Positions 29,463-41,238 of a DNA stretch of 64,000 bases are shown one piece after another. The DNA is taken from positions 25,103,689 to 25,167,688 of the forward strand of contig OX393561.1 of assembly GCA_947652115.1 (NCBI GenBank). The letters run 5' to 3'. A model generated the notes under the pieces. That model did not search any database. It worked only from the letters and a program-made list of their open reading frames with translations, and was not told the DNA's origin. Each line of letters begins with the position of its first letter. Position 1 is the first letter of the stretch. The position numbers and the translations under genes were made by a program. This stretch comes from Blastomussa wellsi (Eukaryota > Cnidaria > Anthozoa > Scleractinia > Plerogyridae).

Positions 29463-29773
29463 ACTTTGAATCGAAAAAAAGAAAAATCTTTCTGAGTGTA
29501 ATGCGTGATGTTGTCACGCGTGACGTTGTGTGATGTGTCATGCATGATATTGCGTGACAGGTCACATAAAGGAACAAAACCCTTGTCGGGGGGTGCTCGG
29601 TTGCTGTTTTTTGCCTGGCCGCGGCCAGGACTTTCGCTCCGCTGACAAGGCGGCTGTCAATTCCCATTTTACCTCTGGGAGCGAGGTTTGAAATCCCGCG
29701 GGGGGATTTCTGAGCACCCCCCTGTTACCAGTAGGGCCCAGGCGGGCTCACCCTAGGTAACAGAATTCAGAGA
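29463..29773. other. second copy of the GC-rich structured island
   Basis: Repeats 25010-25320, with GTCACGCGTGAC at 29513-29524 and the CCTGGCCGCGGCCAGG palindrome. All palindromes are conserved between copies. Confidence 0.6.
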
Positions 29774-30312
29774 GTGGCCAACTCTCACCTCCCAAGGCAT
29801 CATCAGAATTTGTGAGCTTACTGTTCGATAAGACATCTCGCATATATATTGTCATCCGTCTGATTTTTCTTATCCTTTTGGTGCTCTTTCTCTGTCCTTT
29901 GCCAAATTTCACATTATTTTGGTGCATACGCATGCGCTTTTAGATTATGTCTGCATAATTTGAGGTTGACTGAATAACAAGCCAAAATGATCATGCTATT
30001 TCACACGATTTTCGTTATTTTTGTGGAATTTTCTTCGCCCGTTTGGCAGAAAGAGGTCAGACAGATAACTTATCAAGTTGTTGAGGCGATTTGTGAAGCA
30101 GAAAGAAAAAAAAAAACGGAATAAAATCGCAATCGCAATCGTGCGCTCGATCGAATTGATTTTGTTTCTTACCTTCAGGACTTCGCATTGATACACCAGC
30201 TTCTGTGTGTCAAAAGATACTTCAAGTCTGCTGAGCTTTTTTGTCGAATTTTGCTCAAGTTTCATTTTCTTGGCCAAAATGGAATAGAATAACATTGTCC
30301 ACCATGTTTTCT

Positions 30313-30796
30313 TCACCAAATTCCCGCCCCAGAGCCCAGGGTTTGTACTCGTTGAGCCTGGTAAAGACTTTCGGTTTTCCGAGAATCACGCTGCTGTTTC
30401 AAATGTAATTTTTTTATTTTGTTGTAGACGTATATTGCGTCTTCAAAGTCTTCTTTTTCTTCAATATCGTACAAAGGATAGCCGAAATAGTGTTTCTTTC
30501 CGTTTTTTTAAACACAGGCAACACAAATCATATATCACGCAGGTATTCATATTTTCCCAAGCCATAATTTTGGTAATCTGCTCATTCTCTTCACAAAATG
30601 CTTTCGATTCAATTTCGTGGTGAATTAAGTCAAACCCAAGGTCCAATTTCTGCTTTATCTTTAAGGTAAGATATTCTTTGTATATTTTCTCACGTAGCTC
30701 GGCTGGGAGGTTTTGAATTGCCTCTGTAATCGTGCCGTCAAACGGCTTTCCCTCATGTTTTGCTTCGCAGCCGTTTTGCTCAAATTCGTTTGCCAT
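30313..30796 (-). pseudogene. second copy of the F-box-like gene
   Basis: Same sequence and frameshift as 25859-26342. Located next to the terminal TIR. Confidence 0.45.
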
Positions 30797-30798
30797 GT

Positions 30799-31202
30799 GT
30801 TCGTATATTCTTGTGCGGATATTTCTTCAACTGGAAAATTAATTCTGGCGCAAATATACTTGTGCTGATATTTCTTCAAATGGAAAATTAATTCTGGCGC
30901 AAATACACAGTGCATGCATTTCTTCAACAGGGAATATTGGTTGGTTTGTTGTTTCGCTTGGCTCGCTTGGCTGGTTTGTTCACCGCTTGGCACACCTCAA
31001 TGCTTTTCCGCCGCTAGTCCGCCGCTTGGTTGGTTTGTCCGCCGCTTGGCACACCTCAAGCTACCAACCCGCTGGCACCCCTCCTGTCACCCCCTGCCAC
31101 AACCCCTGGCACCACCCCCCTGCCACCCCTGCCACCACCCCCCTGCCGCACCCTGGCACTCCTGACACCAGCTGCGCCAGAACCATCCTCTTTTTTGTGT
31201 GT
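30799..31202 (-). repeat. right terminal inverted repeat
   Basis: Reverse complement of 16631-17070, ending CCATCCTCTTTTTTGTGTGT, followed by TACCG at 31203-31207, which matches the left flank (16626-16630). Confidence 0.87.
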
Positions 31203-31207
31203 TACCG

Positions 31208-31863
31208 ACATGCCAGATGATGTTGATTGGGCTAATGGAGCTTGAAATGTGCACGAAAATGCTTAGAAATTTCCATCAAAAACTTTTAGGAAAATTTCCC
31301 TCGCTTACCCTTGGCTACTCCATGTTAAGTATTTCAAGGCAAACAAATGCACAAAGAAAGATACGAAAAAAGGAGAAAGGAAAAGCGAGAAAAAATAAAT
31401 GAATTAAGGAAACGAAAAGCCTAAAGAGGTGGGTCACTTTCTCGTCCTAAATCGTGAAATTTAGATTTGTGTGCATACCCGAGCTAAAATGTTGTTAAAT
31501 GCGATTCCAGCAAAAAACCTGGGGTGTCTTTATTTTGCAAAGTATGTATTTTGGAGAAATTTGAAGCAGATTTAGCCTATAACTGACTAGAAAATGTTCA
31601 AAATGTCTAAAAAATGCATTTGTTTTGCCAAAATCTCCACGGGTCAATGGGTTATGCTCTCTGCGTGTTTTGTTTTCATGGTGTTCTTTTTATTTTTGAG
31701 GCAATTTTATAGATTACCCAACTTGCTCTCAGGCGTGGTTGTTACGCCCCTTCAACGTTTCCTGGAGTCATTGAACCCTTGTCTGCATTAGCGTATAGAC
31801 CCTATTATATAGTAAAAATACCTTTTGTTCATGTTCTGTTGTATTTTGTTTTATTGTTTCCAG
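31208..31863. other. intron, distal to the viral element
   Basis: Remaining right half of the split older repeat (to 31654) and about 200 bases of intron before exon C. No gene recognised. Confidence 0.5.
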
Positions 31864-31989
31864 GTTTCACTTGCGAGGACTGCTTATAATTGTCAGTGTG
31901 TTGGCAGGTATCAGTTTTATCACCACAGCTGTCATCTTTGCTCATTATGACCTGGCTGTTACGGTTGGTGCTAAATTTCGAGCTCAACA
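31864..31989 (+). CDS. NRF-6-like acyltransferase, exon C
   Basis: 126 nt between GTTTCCAG and CAACA|GTAAGT. Reads FHLRGLLIIVSVLAGISFIT, then TAVIFAHYDLAVT: one transmembrane helix followed by a loop, as in this family. The phase fits exon B exactly across the 16-kb intron, so the viral element has not disrupted the coding join. Confidence 0.85.
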
Positions 31990-34822
31990 GTAAGTATTTA
32001 TACTTCCTCTTGTTTCTTTATCGTGTTACATTTCTCCAGAATCTGGGGACTGCGCTCTAATTGGTTGCTTGACAGTAAGCATTATTATACATCAACTATG
32101 ATTGGCTCTCACTTCGAAACGCTCAACATAATTTATGCTCGGAGGTATCCATTGACATGTAATCAAAACATAATCTAACATGTGTACTTGTGTGCTGTGT
32201 TTTACACAAATTGTGAACCATAACGACAAAATTCTTGCTCAAAGTTGAGGCCAGTTGAAAAGCCAAGCCGAAATCCATTCCCTGCAGTTTGTAGCTCACG
32301 ACACATCACCATACATTTGTATTAAAATTGTGCATTGGAAAGCTTCAGAAACAACCAGCACGTCAATGCTTTCAAGGCAGGATTAACCGTAAACAAGAAG
32401 GCTTTAACGCTCTTAGAGGACAGTGAAGAAAAACCAGTCTCTCCTCAGAAGAGACGTTTATTGGATGAAACATTTTCTTCGCCGAGTCGTCACTTTCATC
32501 AACCACCCAAAACTCGGCTGGTCAACAGGGTTCATCAACATAATTTATGTGAAATTTAAATCCGCACAGCAGGATACTGGAACACGATTAGCGACGCTGT
32601 CTCATAGACGTCATTTTTCCGCTTTAGGAATGACAGAAGGCTGCACGTACGCTAGGATTTTTCTGTTTTTTTTTTAGTAAAATGGTGCTAAAATCTCGTA
32701 CAGAAGATATCAAGTAAATAGCTGAAGAAAGAGGCAACTGTGGCCACGTTATTTCCAAGTCAGGGCCAAACTTGAAAATGTCAGCCTGACTTTTTCAAGT
32801 TGAGATGTTAAACGTCTGATGATTTCAAAATGACATCACTCCTATAGCTTGAGTACAATGGCATAGTAATTTTTAACAAAACCGGCCCAACTATTTTCCA
32901 AATATTTTTTCACTGGTGTAAATATGACTGTTTAGGCTCCTGCGTTTTTAAGTGATACTTATGACACTGCCCCTTTAAACCTTGTATATCGGTTGAGCAC
33001 ACTACCCTCTATTCATGTCACAATTTATAGGTAAGCTGGACCTTATCTTACTGTAAGCTTTACACTCAACTGTGATTCCACAGTTCACTCAAAAAATTTT
33101 ACCTCTGAAGACTGCTTTCCATTCTGCAATAGTAAACTTAGCTGAAATCTAATAGCTTAACTTCTCAGGAGGAATGCATCTTGAGATATTTTTTCTTCCC
33201 TTTCACTGGCCAAGAGCCCATCGTGTGATCTGAAAATGATTACTTACAAAAGATAGTCTGCTGCCTCACTGTGATTCTTCTGCAAATAAGCAGCTTGATT
33301 TCCAGAATTGTTGGACATCTAAATTTCTCCCAGATCAAAAACGATCCAAGTGATTGAAAAGTTAGGCAATTATTAAACCCAGTTATTATAACAATAGAGT
33401 TGATGTTCGCGGGAGTAAATATGTTTTTTGGCCCGACTCAGACTCATTTTAGCCCGACCCGCAGGCGAGGATTAAAAAGGAGCTTAAGAAAGCCATGATG
33501 GCAACGGCAATGTAACTAAACAAAAGGTTTAATGAGGAGAACAATGGCTGTGCACGTGTGTTATAATTCTTGATACATTTCTTTGCGGTCCTCTGCAAAA
33601 CAACAACGTGAAATGACCAGATTCTGCATTGTGTGGAGAACGTGAGCCACGACGGCTAATTTTTATATTTTTATTTTGAATTCATCATTGTGTCATAGAT
33701 TCAGTTTCGTGATAACTTTGACAGTAATAAGCAAAGTAAATTTCTTTAGGGCCCCTCAAGATTTGTAGGTAAAATATAAACTCATTTTTTAATCGACGTT
33801 GCCCACTACGTCGCCATCATGGTTTCCCTAAAATGAGCTCTGAGGAGGGCCAAAAACATATTTATGCCCAAGAACATCAACTATTGTAACTATTGTAATC
33901 ATTTCAGAGGGCATTGAGAACAGCAATCAAAAACAGTAAGCGATATCTTGAACACTGCCAGCAGTTAGTCTGCATTTATTTTTTATCAAAAATCAGGCTA
34001 AAGATATTTTCGAACCTTGCCAGAAAACCTCAAAATTCAGTCATGTTTAATGCTTAGAACAAATTTGCTCTACGTTTCTTGAAATTACACATACAGAATT
34101 CTATAGACAGCAAAGAAATATCTATTTAGCGTTGTTAAAATGACTTGTGCAGCAAACCAAACTGAATTGGCAGTTTGGCATTGAATGAGTTTTGCTCAAT
34201 GAAAACAAACTTACGTTCACTTCAGTTTGGCTACCTGGATTTTTCATTGAATTTCCATCAATAAATTCCTCTTCATCTAGCTGAGAACAGTGAGAATTTG
34301 CTTAATTGTTAGGCATTTAAGTCCTTTTGTCCTTATAGAGCTAGAGAACAGCACATATGGAAAAGCCTCAACTGAGTCAGACAGAGCTTGAAGAGTTGCT
34401 TGCGAGCAAGAAAATGGCATGAACAGTTGCATAGTTTTCAACTCTGATTGGCTGGTGTCTTCACTTTCTTGTTTCTGATTGGTCCACAAGGCGGGCTAAA
34501 ATACATTTAGCCCGCTGAATTCTCCATCTTAGCCCGTAAAATATGTCACAATGCCCGATGAAATGATTATAATGGAAAATATCATGACTTATCATTGTCT
34601 CATGATCAAACTATGCTGCCCACTGGCAGATCAGGATGTTGTTAATTTCTGGACAAACAGGCGACAAGCTCTAGGCTTCTATCTGTTATCTGTTAGGCAA
34701 AGTCATAATCCACCAGCCATCTACCATGTGTTTATTAGTCTGCCCTTGCAAAGCCAATCACATTGTGAGTTTGTTTAGTAGTCGTCACTAGGTCACGCTA
34801 TTCTTATGTTATTTTGTTCCAG
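31990..34822. other. intron of the NRF-6-like gene
   Basis: 2.8 kb. A 74-codon frame at 32335-32559 (EEKPVSPQKRRLLDETFSSP) has no family match and may be an element relic. The 33430-34540 part has recurring TTAGCCCG motifs at both ends and looks like an interspersed repeat. No gene supported. Confidence 0.5.
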
Positions 34823-34949
34823 GGTGGCTGGTATCGATTTCCAGTCTCTCACTTATGTAAAGCCGTATTGTCGTATATCTCCATATCTTGTTGGTATGGT
34901 GTTAGGTTACTTACTTCAGCACGGAAAGGACTGGAGGCTAACCACCAAG
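34823..34949 (+). CDS. NRF-6-like acyltransferase, exon D
   Basis: 127 nt between TTGTTCCAG and ACCAAG|GTAAC. Reads SLTYVKPYCRISPYLVGMVL, then GYLLQHGKDW; the YxKPYCRI.PYLVGM.LGY block is a hallmark of NRF-6 family proteins. Phase joins exons C and E. Confidence 0.9.
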
Positions 34950-35328
34950 GTAACTTTGTTAGATTTCAGCCAATCAAATCATGTGTCCCCAGAGCCACTT
35001 GTTCCTTGTGCACTGGCCCAACCGACAAAGAGGGACAAGCGGCTCTAGGGACGAGTACAAAATGTGTAAATAAAATTCTAGTGAAGAGAAATCTGCAATG
35101 GGCATACTTTTTGTGATTTTGTCCATGTTTGTGTGGCCATGTTACAGACATGATGTAATTGAGTGGTTAGTCAGTCCCTCAATCAATCTTCGGTTTGTTT
35201 ATTTGTTTTTATCTACACATTTTTAAAGTTACAATAGCCATGAAACTCTGCTGTTCACATGAAAACAAGAAGGGGATAGTACTCATTTTGTAATCAAACT
35301 GATTTTTGGGTGTTTTTCTCTTGGTAAG

Positions 35329-35536
35329 GTTCACACATATTTATTCAATATGGCTGGTTGGTGTGCTGCAATCATTCTCGCCCTGTCCATATTGTATGGT
35401 CCATATAAAGCTATTAGAAAGGACAATCCCAAGCCTTTCTCTCGCGCAGAAAACATCACATACGGGACTTTCTCCCACTTTGCGTGGAGCTTGGCACTAG
35501 CCTGGGTGATTTTTGCTTGTCATCGCGGCCTTGGAG
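35329..35536 (+). CDS. NRF-6-like acyltransferase, exon E
   Basis: 208 nt between GGTAAG and TTGGAG|GTTAG. Reads NMAGWCAAIILALSILYGPY, then ENITYGTFSHFAWSLALAWV and IFACHRGLGG: two membrane helices and the AWSLALAW..F.C..G.GG block typical of the family. Confidence 0.9.
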
Positions 35537-35751
35537 GTTAGTGGAACAGTTTGTTGTTGTGTTGATCAATTGTTAGTATTACTTTTACCCCACTCACACA
35601 AATGTTAGAACACGTTTAAAGCTGTATGAACCATGATTCCTCACATTCATCTGCATTTGCAATTCAAATATGAATTATTTGATATACTTCACATCATTTC
35701 ACTCCTCACAAGAAACATGAGCTTAATAAATTGACCTCCCTCCCAATGTGT

Positions 35752-35824
35752 GGCTTCATAGCTCAATTGGAAGAGCATCGCACCGGTATTCGTGGAGGTC
35801 AAAGGTTCAAATCCTGTTAAAGTC
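35752..35824 (+). tRNA. tRNA-like sequence (probably SINE or pseudogene)
   Basis: 73 nt with a good A box (TAGCTCAATTGG) and B box (GGTTCAAATCC), a 4-bp D stem (GCTC/GAGC) and a T-run terminator just after. The anticodon stem pairs poorly and the base before the anticodon position is not T, so a functional tRNA is unlikely. It lies in the intron after exon E. Best read as a tRNA-derived repeat. Confidence 0.45.
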
Positions 35825-35829
35825 TTGTA

Positions 35830-36498
35830 TTTTTTTCAAGCTTCTTCATTCCAATTGCTTAAATTGGAAATTCACTGCAATGATCATTCCTCACTTTCAT
35901 CTACATACACAGTTCAAATACGTCACGTAACCGTTGTTTGTTGGTTTCAAATTTGGCACAATTAAAGCACAGGTTAGGTAATTATTTGAACCCTATGTCT
36001 TTTGGACTTGAACTGTTGCTGATTATAATTTTTTAAACCTGGTTTAATAAAACAGGTTTTGTTGGCATGAATGGGGTTTTAGTTTTTAAAATATAATTTT
36101 TTCTACTTGAGAAACTTACTTTGTAAAGTAAGTCTAAGAAAAATTGTTTCTCAACAGAACTGTTTCAATTCTCAAAGGTGGCATTGTGAAAAATATGTTG
36201 CACTCAAGCTTAAGATATCATTATTTTGATTTAATCTTCAATTATATGATGGCTATCGTTAGTTACATAGCTGGAATTAATTGCCGAACAGTGATTGATA
36301 TTGTTGGCTACTTAAGATCATAAGACGTCAAACAATAAAATGGTTTCCTACCAAAAAAATATCAGAGTGCTATCTAACAAATCACTTAATGGCTGGTCTC
36401 TTGGCAAAAATCAGTTAACTTTGTTTCAGGAAAAAAAAAATAACTTCTTTTTGGACTAGGCATAAGTGTTAAATATTGCTTACTTTTCTCTCTTGAAG
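35830..36498. other. intron, nothing recognised
   Basis: AT-rich intron sequence following the tRNA-like repeat; no gene or repeat boundary identified. Confidence 0.5.
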
Positions 36499-36641
36499 GT
36501 TTGGTGAACAAGATTCTATCAGCTCATTTTTGGATTCCATTAAGCCGGCTGACATACTGTGCCTATCTTGTTCACCCTATTGTAATATTCACTCTTTCTG
36601 CATCATTTGAGACTCTGCAGGCATATTCTGATCTCCACATT
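36499..36641 (+). CDS. NRF-6-like acyltransferase, exon F
   Basis: 143 nt between CTTGAAG and CACATT|GTGAGT. Reads SAHFWIPLSRLTYCAYLVHP, then IVIFTLSASFETLQAYSD; the W.PLSRL(T/S)Y..YLVHP motif is diagnostic for NRF-6/acyltransferase-3 C-terminal regions. It joins the terminal exon (either copy) in phase 0. Confidence 0.92.
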
Positions 36642-37019
36642 GTGAGTAACGTCTCCCTTTATTATTTGAAGTCCTCACATTTCTGTGAAGATTATATTTT
36701 CTGTAATATATCAAACATGAAGAGAGTTGAAAACTTATGCTTATTAATATTAGATTTCCAAATTGATTTCCTTGGTTTTAACTTGATGAATTAGTAATGA
36801 GTGTGACAAAAAAGTATTCTAGACATTATGCCACTCATAAAAGTAATAAAAACCATAAATGTAATAACTTTTAACCAAAAATGTAATAAATCCGCTAACC
36901 ATAAATGTAATAAAATTTGCCCATAAATGTAATAAACTGAACAAATATAAATGTAGTAAGGTTTAACCATAAATGGAAGAAACTGGCTATCATGACTTCC
37001 AAGTCGAGGAGCCACAAAC

Positions 37020-37774
37020 TAGCCACTCTCGTTCTTCATGAAATTGAATTGAAATTTTCAATTAGACCCCTAAAGGCATGACTCAAGCTCTTTGTTACCC
37101 CTTGAAGAAACAAAAATACCATTTTCTGTGTGCAATCCTAAACAAGGACTCTACAGCTTAAAATAAGCGGTTTTCCCACGACACCCTAGCAAGAACAAAC
37201 TTACCAAAGAAATTTACACCCCTAAGCGAGACGACTAGCATCCCTGTCTGTTTCGTGCAGGGAGGGCACGGGACCCGTACATCAAGTTAGATGACTAATT
37301 TCCCATTAGTATTTAAACCCAGAGGCCAAAACCCTAGAAGATGTTATAATGGTCTGCAAACATTAAGAAAGTACTCGAACTATAATTATAAAGTATATAC
37401 CAGAGCATTTGAATTTCATCCATTTAAAGATGCTTGAGGTTCTTGGATTAATTTGACAGGCAAGTGAGAAAATTTCCAGTTTTAAGAAGACTCACTTAAA
37501 AGAAGAGTTCAGTCAAACATCACCTTACAAGGAATACGCCTGTTTTAATGTTTTCAATTTTTCCCTTCCCATCACACCCCCTTCATCTGCATACAGTGTA
37601 ACCTCGCCTTACAGACACCTGTAATACGGAGAACTGATTTTTAATCGATCTCGGCCCCAGAGATCAAAGTAGATCTTATTCTGGACAAGTGTATCTTTCG
37701 TGTGATTTCGATGAGGTCCGTTTTGTTCCAGAATTCCAGAATGTAACTGAGGGTGTGTTCGTTTGGGATATTTC

Positions 37775-37806
<32 letters not shown>

Positions 37807-38079
37807 AATATATCCCAGGAGAAGAATAGCTGGAATGTACTTTGTATCACCTCATCACGCCACTATTTTTCAGCCAATTATATCATTAATGGCACGTGCG
37901 CACTACCCATTGACCAAAAATATTAGCCTCTTGTGGGCTGATCATGTTTACCTTGTTTACAACTTAGTTAACTGTTTTTACACAAGGTTTTTCCTTGCAT
38001 TTACTCCCAGTGATGGTGAAAGGTGGTTTTCATTATCTTTACCTTTCTCTGCGTGCTACGTTTGTTTATTTATGGATTA
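37020..38079. other. intronic non-coding DNA
   Basis: No gene. A palindromic cluster of GGAATATATTC-type motifs lies at about 37765-37825. Confidence 0.45.
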
Positions 38080-40000
38080 CAACAGCCTCACGAACTTAGT
38101 CCTTCGGCTGCTATGTCAACAAAAAATCTCGAAGTCACGGGCCAACATGCCCGTCTAATTAAACGACTAAAAGGTCAAGAAAAGCAACCTAACAATCGCG
38201 GGCCAGCGCAGCGGTTGAAATGCCGCAAGTCTTTCCCAAACCACTACGACCCTGTCGCGCTCTGGAGTAGAAGCCAACAAAACTCCAGCCACCAACACTG
38301 ATGTTTCGTTGCCCAATAACACCGAGATATTATCGCCCGACCTATCTGCTCCGGCGACACGTGATACCCCACCATCTGTTAATAACATCGAGCAAATCAC
38401 CACTATTGTATCAGCAGGGCGACCCAAACGCTGTTCATTCAAGTTTCTCCTTCAACTTCCAACTCCGGCGACATCGCAGCACATGTGGATGACAAGACAA
38501 GGAAAGCGATCATCAAGGGTGAGTACGTTGATTTTGTATCGCTGCTCCCTGAAAACTCTACCGTTAATTCTGATAGTACCGATTTACTTACCTTGACTTT
38601 CGATGGCGAGTCCTTGCCTATTTCATTTCCAAGCGGCAGCCAGAGGAGAGCAAAGAAGGTACTGATTGATTCTTTCGATCACTGGTTGTCGGCCTTCTCA
38701 GTTTTTGCCACCATTTTACTGTTGGAGTAAGATACACCCCCAGTTATACCTTGAAAAATTTACGGGCCTCTCGCACTCTACCTGTTTTACCTGCGGGGGA
38801 GCTGGTCACCTCTCTCATGCGTGCCCATTACCTTCCAGTGAGCTCACCGTTTCCTTTCGATTTAAAAGCAATTTACCCACAATATGTCACCATTGACAAT
38901 GCCATCAATTTACTCCTTTCCCTGGGTAAAGGTGCTTTTATGTCCAAGACCGACATCCAATCTGCTTTTCGCATAATCCCGGTTAACCCATTAGACTGGG
39001 AACTATTAGGCATGCAATGGAAAGGGGTGTACTTCTTTGATACAGTCCTCCCCTTTGGGCTTCGGTCAGCCCCCTACCTCTTTAATATGCTTTCCGAGGC
39101 CCTGGAGTGGATTATCTGCAACAAGCTCAACATCTCAGGGGTTCTGCACATTTTAGATGACTTTTTAATTGCCCTTCCCCCACCCCATTCCCAATGTAAC
39201 AGTGCTTTGTGTCAGCTCCTGACCCTGTTTACAGAGCTGGACATTCCTTTGGCCCCGGGTAAAACCTTCCCGCCCTCAATTCAGCTGGAGTTTATGGGAA
39301 TTCTCCTTGATTCCCTTAAAATGGAGGCCAGGCTTCCTGAGGACAAACTCACAGTCCATCATTGGGTCCCTCCACCTTGCATTTAAGGCCATTTCTGCAC
39401 CGTATGATTGCCCTAACCCGTGGTCTGTCTCACCCTACTGCTTTCATCTGCCTCAGAAAGGAATTCCACAAAGACGTTGACATGTGGGCACATTTCCTAG
39501 CCTCTTGGAATGGTGTGAACTTGTTCCTACCCCCATTTTCCCCTGCCACTGATTTTGTCCCCCTTTTTACTGACGCGGCAGGGTCGGTAGGGTATGGGGC
39601 ATACCTTCATCCCTACTGGTTCAATGGCAAGTGGCTACCCCAGCACTGCCTTTAGTCTTCCCCTGACATCACCATCACCTGGCAGGAGCTTTTCCCAATC
39701 TACCAAGCTTGTGAGGTCTGGGGCCCTTTCTGGTGCAACAGGCACATTCGTTTCTCTTGTGATAACCAGGGTGTTGTTTCCATTCTAAACGCTAAAAGCT
39801 CCAAAACCCCTTGTGTTATGGACCTCCTCAGACCCATCACACTCTCCACCCTGACACACTCTCCACCCACGACAACTGCTGCTACTGCTGGCCTTCCTTC
39901 CTAGCTCATCAAGATACTTGGTCGCTGGCGATCCGACGCCTATGAAAGATATATTCATCTTCCTCACGCTACCATCCCGGAAGTACCTGCAACCATGGCT
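38080..40000 (+). pseudogene. DIRS-like retrotransposon fragment (gag knuckle, RT, RNase H, recombinase end)
   Basis: In changing frames: a zinc knuckle CFTCGGAGHLSHAC (38780 region), then reverse transcriptase with KTDIQSAFRIIPVNP, LPFGLRSAPYLFNM and active site HILDDFL. RNase H-like DAAGSVGYGAYLHPYW and SCDNQGVVSILNAKSSKTP follow. At about 39910 a tyrosine-recombinase C-terminal box with LIKILGRWRSDAYERYIH is seen. The ILDD active site and the YR box together indicate the DIRS order rather than Gypsy. Stops and frameshifts are common. The recombinase is reduced to its last motif by deletion. Confidence 0.7.
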
Positions 40001-41238
40001 ACCTGCCGCCAGCACTGCACTTCCTCTCAGAACTGTACAACCGTTGACCCATGGCTTTAAGCAAAGGACAACTTCTGTCACTTTAAGACTGTGGCCCTTT
40101 ACCCACTTGTCCTTCTTATTGAACAGTACCTTTTGGTACACCATTTTAGTTAGCATTACTTCATACTTTAATACATTTATAATTAGTGCAGAATCTTGTC
40201 TGAGGCTACTAACAGAATCCTGCCCATTCTAGTGGGGAAACCCATTTTAATTCTCAAATAGCTCTTTTAGCAGCCTTAGTGTGGGAGGATTCTGTTCCAG
40301 AATCATGGGGACAAGTGTTGCTGGTGCCAGTCCCACACTGAAGCGATGCCAGGGTCGTTTAGCTTGGGTGAGCTACAGTGGCCACGACCACTTCCCCTTG
40401 CTTATCTACCCTCCGGGAGCTTGGCATAGGGACACGCTGCTGCCAGCAGCTTTTTCTCTGTCACACCCATGGGGTGTGACAGACTAACCTAGCCCATTGA
40501 CTGGCCTTGCATGCGGCAGGCAGCGCTCGGGTCCTGGACAACACTTACCTACTCCCCAACCTTTTCTCCCATATACATTTGTCTTTTCTATTGTGCCTGA
40601 CATTGATACATGTCTATATTGAGTGGGCCTGTTTTAGAAACCTCTTGAATACGGACACTCTGCTCTGTCCATTCGGTGTACATATGATAGAGGTCCAACT
40701 GTATATTTGACTGTAAAAGACTGTTTTCCACATGTGTTGAAGTTATTTTATTTATTCGCAGTCATCAATAACAGGTATGATGGCAATGCAAACATGACTC
40801 TTTACACAATTTCTTTAATATTATTAGCTATTGTGTCAACATTGTAATAAACCAAGTTTTGTTCTATAGAATGTTGTTTAGTATTGTCCATGTGCCTCAA
40901 GGGATGTCTAACATATCTTATCTGTTTAAAAAACATACCAGTACTACAATAGTCTAGAACTTTGACCACCTGCCCCACCCAACCAACCTGCAAGTGAGCA
41001 GTTCAAGACTGCTATCTCTGTTGATTGTTCTGGCTACAATAGGGTACATCCAACCCACCCAAAATTTGAAAATTAAAAACAGGCATATGTAAAGTGACTG
41101 CCTCCTCCCCAGGCGTTGCTCCCTGGTCGTTCTTGGTGTGCTTTGGGTGCTGTTTGCATTATGGGATTGATTTAGCATGGTTCACGTGGGCACACCCTGA
41201 TCGACCGGCACCTGGGGACAAGACAGGTAAAGTGATGT
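40001..41238. other. non-coding, probably DIRS 3' region and intron
   Basis: GTCACACCCATGGGGTGTGAC at 40458-40478 is a perfect short palindrome. No coding sequence recognised. Confidence 0.4.

Larger units (their letters stand above)
26712..31165 (+). repeat. second copy of the internal tandem duplication
   Basis: Direct repeat of 22258-26711. By eye the differences are: C/T at 22375/26837 region (AAATACGG/AAATATGG), G/A at 22992 region (CCCGTGA/CCCATGA), C/A giving Trp/Leu in one gene (GTTCCCAAA/GTTCCAAAA), loss of one T near 28079, and one extra A near 30116. Both copies share the older stops and frameshifts, which therefore predate the duplication. Confidence 0.9.
16631..31202. mobile_element. 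integrated Polinton/adintovirus-like element
   Basis: 14.6 kb bounded by inverted repeats beginning ACACACAAAAAAGAGGATGG and flanked by TACCG (16626-16630 and 31203-31207). Counting one base differently gives TACCGA with one extra T on the right. It encodes a retroviral-type integrase, an A32/FtsK-like packaging ATPase, capsid-like proteins, a coiled-coil protein and small membrane proteins. The set matches Polinton/Maverick-type viruses; a B-family polymerase and an adenain-type protease were not found. Many genes carry stops or frameshifts, so the copy is defective. It occupies one intron of the NRF-6-like gene. Confidence 0.82.
16486..31654. repeat. older repeat split by the viral element
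   Basis: TTAACCCATTGAC at 16486 and GTCAATGGGTTA at 31643-31654 are 12-bp perfect inverted ends. Between them, outside the viral element, only about 145 bp (left) and 450 bp (right) remain. This looks like a short TIR element (the TTAA start suggests a TTAA-targeting family) into which the viral element integrated. The right edge reads TTAT, not TTAA, so the class is uncertain. Confidence 0.45.
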
